Of a stretch of 49,412 nucleotides of DNA, positions 46,422 to 49,412 are shown one piece after another (the stretch's first letter is position 1; each line of letters opens with the position of its first letter). The DNA is from Comamonas sp. (GTDB taxonomy: Bacteria > Pseudomonadota > Gammaproteobacteria > Burkholderiales > Burkholderiaceae_C). Both the position numbers and the translations under genes were made by a program. Below the pieces are notes generated by a model. It made no database searches. It was given only the letters and a program-made list of their open reading frames with translations, and was not told the DNA's origin. Where the stretch lies: assembly GCF_009360615.1 (NCBI RefSeq), contig NZ_SPEY01000084.1:1-49412 (forward strand), in the 5' to 3' direction.

Positions 46422-47436
46422 GAATCACGGCAAACCATTGCTGCTCATCGGTCCAGACCCTGGGCCGGACAAACCCCGCGCAAGCGAGCAGATCGAGGAA
46501 ATCGGACAGCGGGTATTTGTAGCTGTTCTCGGTATGGATGGTCTCTCCCTGGTCGAAATGGCGCTGGCCCTGGGGCCAGCGCACCATGACAGGGCGACGG
46601 GCGCGCAGATGCATCTCTATGCGTGACGCGCGGCTGTCGAAGCGCGCCTCATGCGCCCAGTCCTGAAGATTGAAATCGCTGCCCAGCAGACGGTTCACAT
46701 GGCTGAGCACATTGAGATTGAATTCGGCCGTGATACCCTGCTTGTCGTCATAAGCCGCAATGAGCACCGGCACCGGCTTGGGCAGGTCGATACCGATCAG
46801 CAGCCCGCCGTCGCCAGCGACCAGGGAATGCATATGGCGCAGCATGTGCAGCGCCTGCTGCGTATCGAAGTTGCCGATCGAAGAGCCCGGGTAGAACAGC
46901 TCACGCCGCGCCTGCGGCACGCCCGTCGGCAAATGCCAGTCTGCCGTGAAATCGGCGGCAACCGCACGCGCGCTGAGTTGCGGGAAGTCCTGCCCCAGCC
47001 TGTCCACTGCGACCTGCAGAAAATCCACCGCAATGTCCACTCCCAGAAACTGCCGCGGCCCGAGGCTGCGGCACAGGCGTCTGACCTTTTCGCAATTGCC
47101 CGCCCCCAGCTCGATCAGCACCTGGCAGCCCGCCATGGCCTCGGCGATGTCACGCTCGAACCGGGTCATGATGGCCGCCTCGGTTCTTGTCGGGTAGTAC
47201 TCGGGCAGCCTGGTAATCTGCTCGAACAGCGCGCAGCCATGCGCATCGTAGAGAAACTTGGGCGAAATCTGCGCCTGCCGCTGCATCAGTCCCTGGGCCA
47301 GCTCCTCGCAGGGCTGCGCCCGCCGGTAAGCGCCCGGCTTTGACGGCCTGACCGAAGGGGGCGCAGGCAGGGGAATACGCCCCGCGCGAGACAAAGATTC
47401 GATGGATTCTGCCTGCCTGTCCGGTATCGCGCGCAT
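46408..47436 (-). CDS. egtD: Histidine N-alpha-methyltransferase EgtD
   Basis: A 342-residue SAM-dependent methyltransferase that makes N-alpha-trimethylhistidine (hercynine) from histidine. Features are 'PKFLYDAHGCALFEQITRLPEYYPTRTE' region, the SAM motif LIELGAGNCEK, 'FYPGSSIGNF', 'EFNLNVLSHVNRLLGSDF' and 'IHTENSYKY'. ATG 47436 has AGGAG 7 bases upstream; the frame is open further but not coding. It is the first gene of the egtD-egtB operon. The protein is about 20 residues longer at its N-terminus than the mycobacterial form, and that stretch is proline-rich. Confidence 0.92.
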   Translation of the reverse strand: MRAIPDRQAESIESLSRAGRIPLPAPPSVRPSKPGAYRRAQPCEELAQGLMQRQAQISPKFLYDAHGCALFEQITRLPEYYPTRTEAAIMTRFERDIAEAMAGCQVLIELGAGNCEKVRRLCRSLGPRQFLGVDIAVDFLQVAVDRLGQDFPQLSARAVAADFTADWHLPTGVPQARRELFYPGSSIGNFDTQQALHMLRHMHSLVAGDGGLLIGIDLPKPVPVLIAAYDDKQGITAEFNLNVLSHVNRLLGSDFNLQDWAHEARFDSRASRIEMHLRARRPVMVRWPQGQRHFDQGETIHTENSYKYPLSDFLDLLACAGFVRPRVWTDEQQWFAVIHAHG

Positions 47437-47930
47437 GCTGATTCTCCTGTTGAGGGGATCGCGCGACACAGCCAATGCCCGCGCCATCCTTGCCAAGCCT
47501 GCTTTAGAACGTGCTTGCGATTTCCACACCGCCTCGTTGGAGCGCCATCGGGAAGCGTTCGCACCAATGGCTCTCCGCGCGCACCGGCGTGCAGGCAGGA
47601 GACAGCGCTCGGCCGGTCGCCCGAATTCGCCTCCATCCTTCGGCCGGTGTTTTGCGGGTGCCCGGTCAGGGGCGGTCAGCGGCGTTGCCTCTCCGGTCCC
47701 GCGAATCCACGCAGCAGCATGGCTGTTGCTGCGGTATCGCGCGGGAGGCCCCCCCCGGTATCCGTCCCGCCAAACCCCTGTCGCAGTGCAAGGAGATCGT
47801 CAACACGTTCTTAGGCCCTCAGCCTAGCGCCGTCGACAAGCAGCGCAAGTAGGACTGCAGCCAGCGCTACTTTTACTGCATGCGCGGGCAGCCATGCTGA
47901 CAAAGCCAATACTGGCAAAAGAGTTCGGAC
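47437..47930. other. Intergenic region with a possible gene remnant
   Basis: About 500 bases with no supported gene. It must include the egtD promoter. A plus-strand frame ending at 47852 finishes with a coding-like tail (about 47748-47852, 'KEIVNTFLGPQPSAVDKQRK') without a usable start or ribosome site, and a run of eight C is at 47749-47756. I consider it an unproven gene remnant. Confidence 0.35.
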
Positions 47931-47966
47931 AAAAAAATCGGTATCCCGCACGAGCGGAATACCGAT
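47931..47966 (-). terminator. Rho-independent terminator for the OmpW gene
   Basis: Read on the minus strand: ATCGGTATTCCGC (47966-47954), loop TCGT, GCGGGATACCGAT (47949-47937), then seven T residues (47937-47931). One mismatch in 13 pairs. It lies 135 bases after the OmpW stop. Confidence 0.85.
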
Positions 47967-48100
47967 CAAACATACACCCTAGCCTCCAGAGTCATCAGGC
48001 CATTGAGGCCTGCCGACCCCGATGCACCACAGAGCCTGTGGTGCGTGCCTCGCCTGCGGGAAGAAGGCCGCTGACGAGAACACCCCTTGTCGTGGAGCTA

Positions 48101-48715
48101 TCAGAAGCGATAGCCCACGCCCACGCCCACCAGCCATGGGTCAACCTTGAACTTGGTGTCCTGGAACACACCCGCACCGGTCACCTTGGTGCCCAGGTAG
48201 ACCTTCTTGACGTCGAAGTTCAGCGACCAGTTCTTGTCCAGCGCATAGTCGAAGCCGATCTGCAGGGCACCGCCGAAGCTGTTCTTCTTCACGGTCACGG
48301 CACCGTCGAGAATGTTCACGTTCGAGAAGCGTGTGTAGTTCACGCCTGCACCCACATAAGGCTTGAAGGCACCCATGCCGGTGAAGTGGTACTGGGCCAG
48401 CAGGGTGGGGGGCAGATGCTTGAGCGTGCCGATCTTGTCTCCACCCAGGCGCACATCATGCTTCTGGGGATAGGTCAGGATCAGCTCGGCTGCAATATTG
48501 GGCGTGAAGAAGTAGGACACGTCCAGCTCGGGCATCCACTTGTTGTTGATGCTGACGCCGGCATCGCCGGCGGCGCCGCCGTTGTCGCTGTCCAGATGCA
48601 CGGCACGCGCACGCACCATCCAGGGGCTTGTACCGTCAAACGAGGATTGGGCAAAAGCGGTGCCGGCAGTCAGGGCGCTGGCGACGGCGGCGATTGCGAT
48701 CAGGGTCTTTCTCAT
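48101..48715 (-). CDS. ompW: OmpW-family outer membrane protein
   Basis: A 204-residue OmpW-family eight-stranded beta-barrel that forms a small hydrophobic channel in the outer membrane. The signal peptide MRKTLIAIAAVASAL is followed by an AFA-Q cleavage site near residue 22. Alternating strands such as 'WMVRARAVHLDS', 'PELDVSYFFTPNIAAELI', 'KPYVGAGVNYTRF' and the final aromatic 'VGVGVGYRF' (C-terminal Phe) are typical. ATG 48715 has AAGGA 7 bases upstream. It has its own terminator at 47931-47966. A frame open upstream of 48715 is non-coding. Confidence 0.92.
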   Translation of the reverse strand: MRKTLIAIAAVASALTAGTAFAQSSFDGTSPWMVRARAVHLDSDNGGAAGDAGVSINNKWMPELDVSYFFTPNIAAELILTYPQKHDVRLGGDKIGTLKHLPPTLLAQYHFTGMGAFKPYVGAGVNYTRFSNVNILDGAVTVKKNSFGGALQIGFDYALDKNWSLNFDVKKVYLGTKVTGAGVFQDTKFKVDPWLVGVGVGYRF

Positions 48716-48927
48716 GGGCTTTTCCTTGAAGCGATGGCAGAAAGCTGTGCGCTTTCCATGACAGTGATTGAAACAAAGCCACTGACTCGGGGCTTTGTCC
48801 CACATCAACCCGCCCGCCTGCATGCCAAAGAAAACGGCTGGCGTTGCCCTGCTGCCACGCCAACCCCAAGTCCTGATTCAGCGCAAAGCACCGTACCGCC
48901 AGCAGTGCTAGCCGCGCTTTGGACCTC

Positions 48928-49412
48928 TCAATGCGCAACCCCGGCCGGACGACACAGCCGGTGCCAGAGCGCCACACAGAGGACGACCGCACTTCCAATG
49001 GCGGCTCCCACCACCACATGCACCAGCAGCGGCCCCAGCGCTGCCGCCACGCCGCCCATGGGCGCAATCACCTGCTGTATCCAGTGCTCGACGGGCGTGA
49101 TGCCATGCACCAGCAGGCTGCCGCCCACAAGGAACATGGCCGCAGTGCCGACAATCGACAGACCTCGCATCAGCCAGGGGGTGAATGCGATCAGACAGCG
49201 CCCCATGGTCCTGGCAACGCTGCTGCTCCTGCGCATCAGCCAGCCGCCCACATCGTCCATGCGCACAATGCCGGCCACCAGTCCGTAGACGAAGACCGTG
49301 ATGCCCAGAGCCACCGCGATCAGCACCGCCGCCTGCTCCCAGATGGGCTTGGTCGCCACGGTGCCCAGCGCAATCGCCATGATTTCGGCCGACAGAATGA
49401 AGTCCGTGCGCA
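48928..49412 (-). CDS. DUF808 membrane protein, C-terminal part
   Basis: The C-terminal 160 or so residues of a DUF808 (YedI-like) inner membrane protein; the gene continues past the window end. The frame reads through the edge as 'RTDFILSAEIMAIALGTV', a stretch conserved in the family, so the ATG at 49380 is an internal methionine, not the start. Four or five transmembrane helices are visible ('AAVLIAVALGITVFVYGLVAG', 'GTAAMFLVGGSLLVHGI', 'GPLLVHVVVGAAIGSAVV'). Function is unknown; the family is related to DMT-like or transport proteins only loosely. Confidence 0.85.
   Translation of the reverse strand, partial: RTDFILSAEIMAIALGTVATKPIWEQAAVLIAVALGITVFVYGLVAGIVRMDDVGGWLMRRSSSVARTMGRCLIAFTPWLMRGLSIVGTAAMFLVGGSLLVHGITPVEHWIQQVIAPMGGVAAALGPLLVHVVVGAAIGSAVVLCVALWHRLCRPAGVAH

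Overview
The window reads as a piece of a GC-rich betaproteobacterial chromosome, most like Comamonas or a close relative in the Comamonadaceae. This is judged from codon use, the GC-rich genes with AT-richer intergenic gaps, and the mix of families: a second EF-G, an RlhA-type U32 protein, a LivK-type binding protein, EgtB/EgtD, OmpW and an Atu-like carboxylase cluster. No tRNA, rRNA, CRISPR array, transposase or phage gene was seen.

Layout. Positions 1-5.9 kb hold small uncharacterised proteins, a stand-alone elongation factor G (fusA2), a SpoIIAA-like protein, a large membrane protein and an unusual protein made of three helix-turn-helix-like repeats. Positions 6.0-10.0 kb (minus strand) hold an LD-carboxypeptidase with a histidine-rich N-terminus, TadA fused to an alpha/beta-hydrolase domain, and a branched-chain amino-acid-type binding protein. 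Positions 10.46-14.08 kb hold a tight four-gene minus-strand operon, kptA - HAD phosphatase - NADAR - DraG-like ADP-ribosylglycohydrolase, every junction being a 4-base ATGA overlap. It is divergent from nrtR, a Nudix-type ADP-ribose-sensing repressor, with palindromes in between. This is the best candidate in the window for a little-described system: an NAD/ADP-ribose-linked RNA or nucleic-acid repair or defence module. rlhA (23S rRNA C2501 hydroxylation) follows.

Positions 16.4-41.5 kb are a catabolic island. First comes an SDR - Baeyer-Villiger-type monooxygenase - esterase operon (alcohol to ketone to ester to acid plus alcohol). Then comes a long minus-strand operon running from a TetR regulator at 33.8 kb down to 20.8 kb: SDR, acyl-CoA carboxylase beta subunit, acyl-CoA dehydrogenase, enoyl-CoA hydratase, carboxylase alpha subunit, second acyl-CoA dehydrogenase, beta-keto acid cleavage enzyme, ligase, decayed SDR, ligase. 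Its core order matches the acyclic terpene (citronellol/geranyl-CoA) atu cluster of pseudomonads. An AraC regulator then diverges from a plus-strand beta-oxidation operon of SCP2-type thiolase, two hotdog hydratase subunits, SDR, acyl-CoA dehydrogenase, ligase and enoyl-CoA hydratase. The ligase carries an apparent +1 frameshift that deletes its C-terminal catalytic lysine motif and joins it in frame to the hydratase.

Positions 41.6-49.4 kb are ordinary chromosome: an RNase D-like exonuclease, a membrane diguanylate cyclase, metY, the ergothioneine genes egtD-egtB, an OmpW porin with its terminator, and a DUF808 membrane protein cut by the window end.
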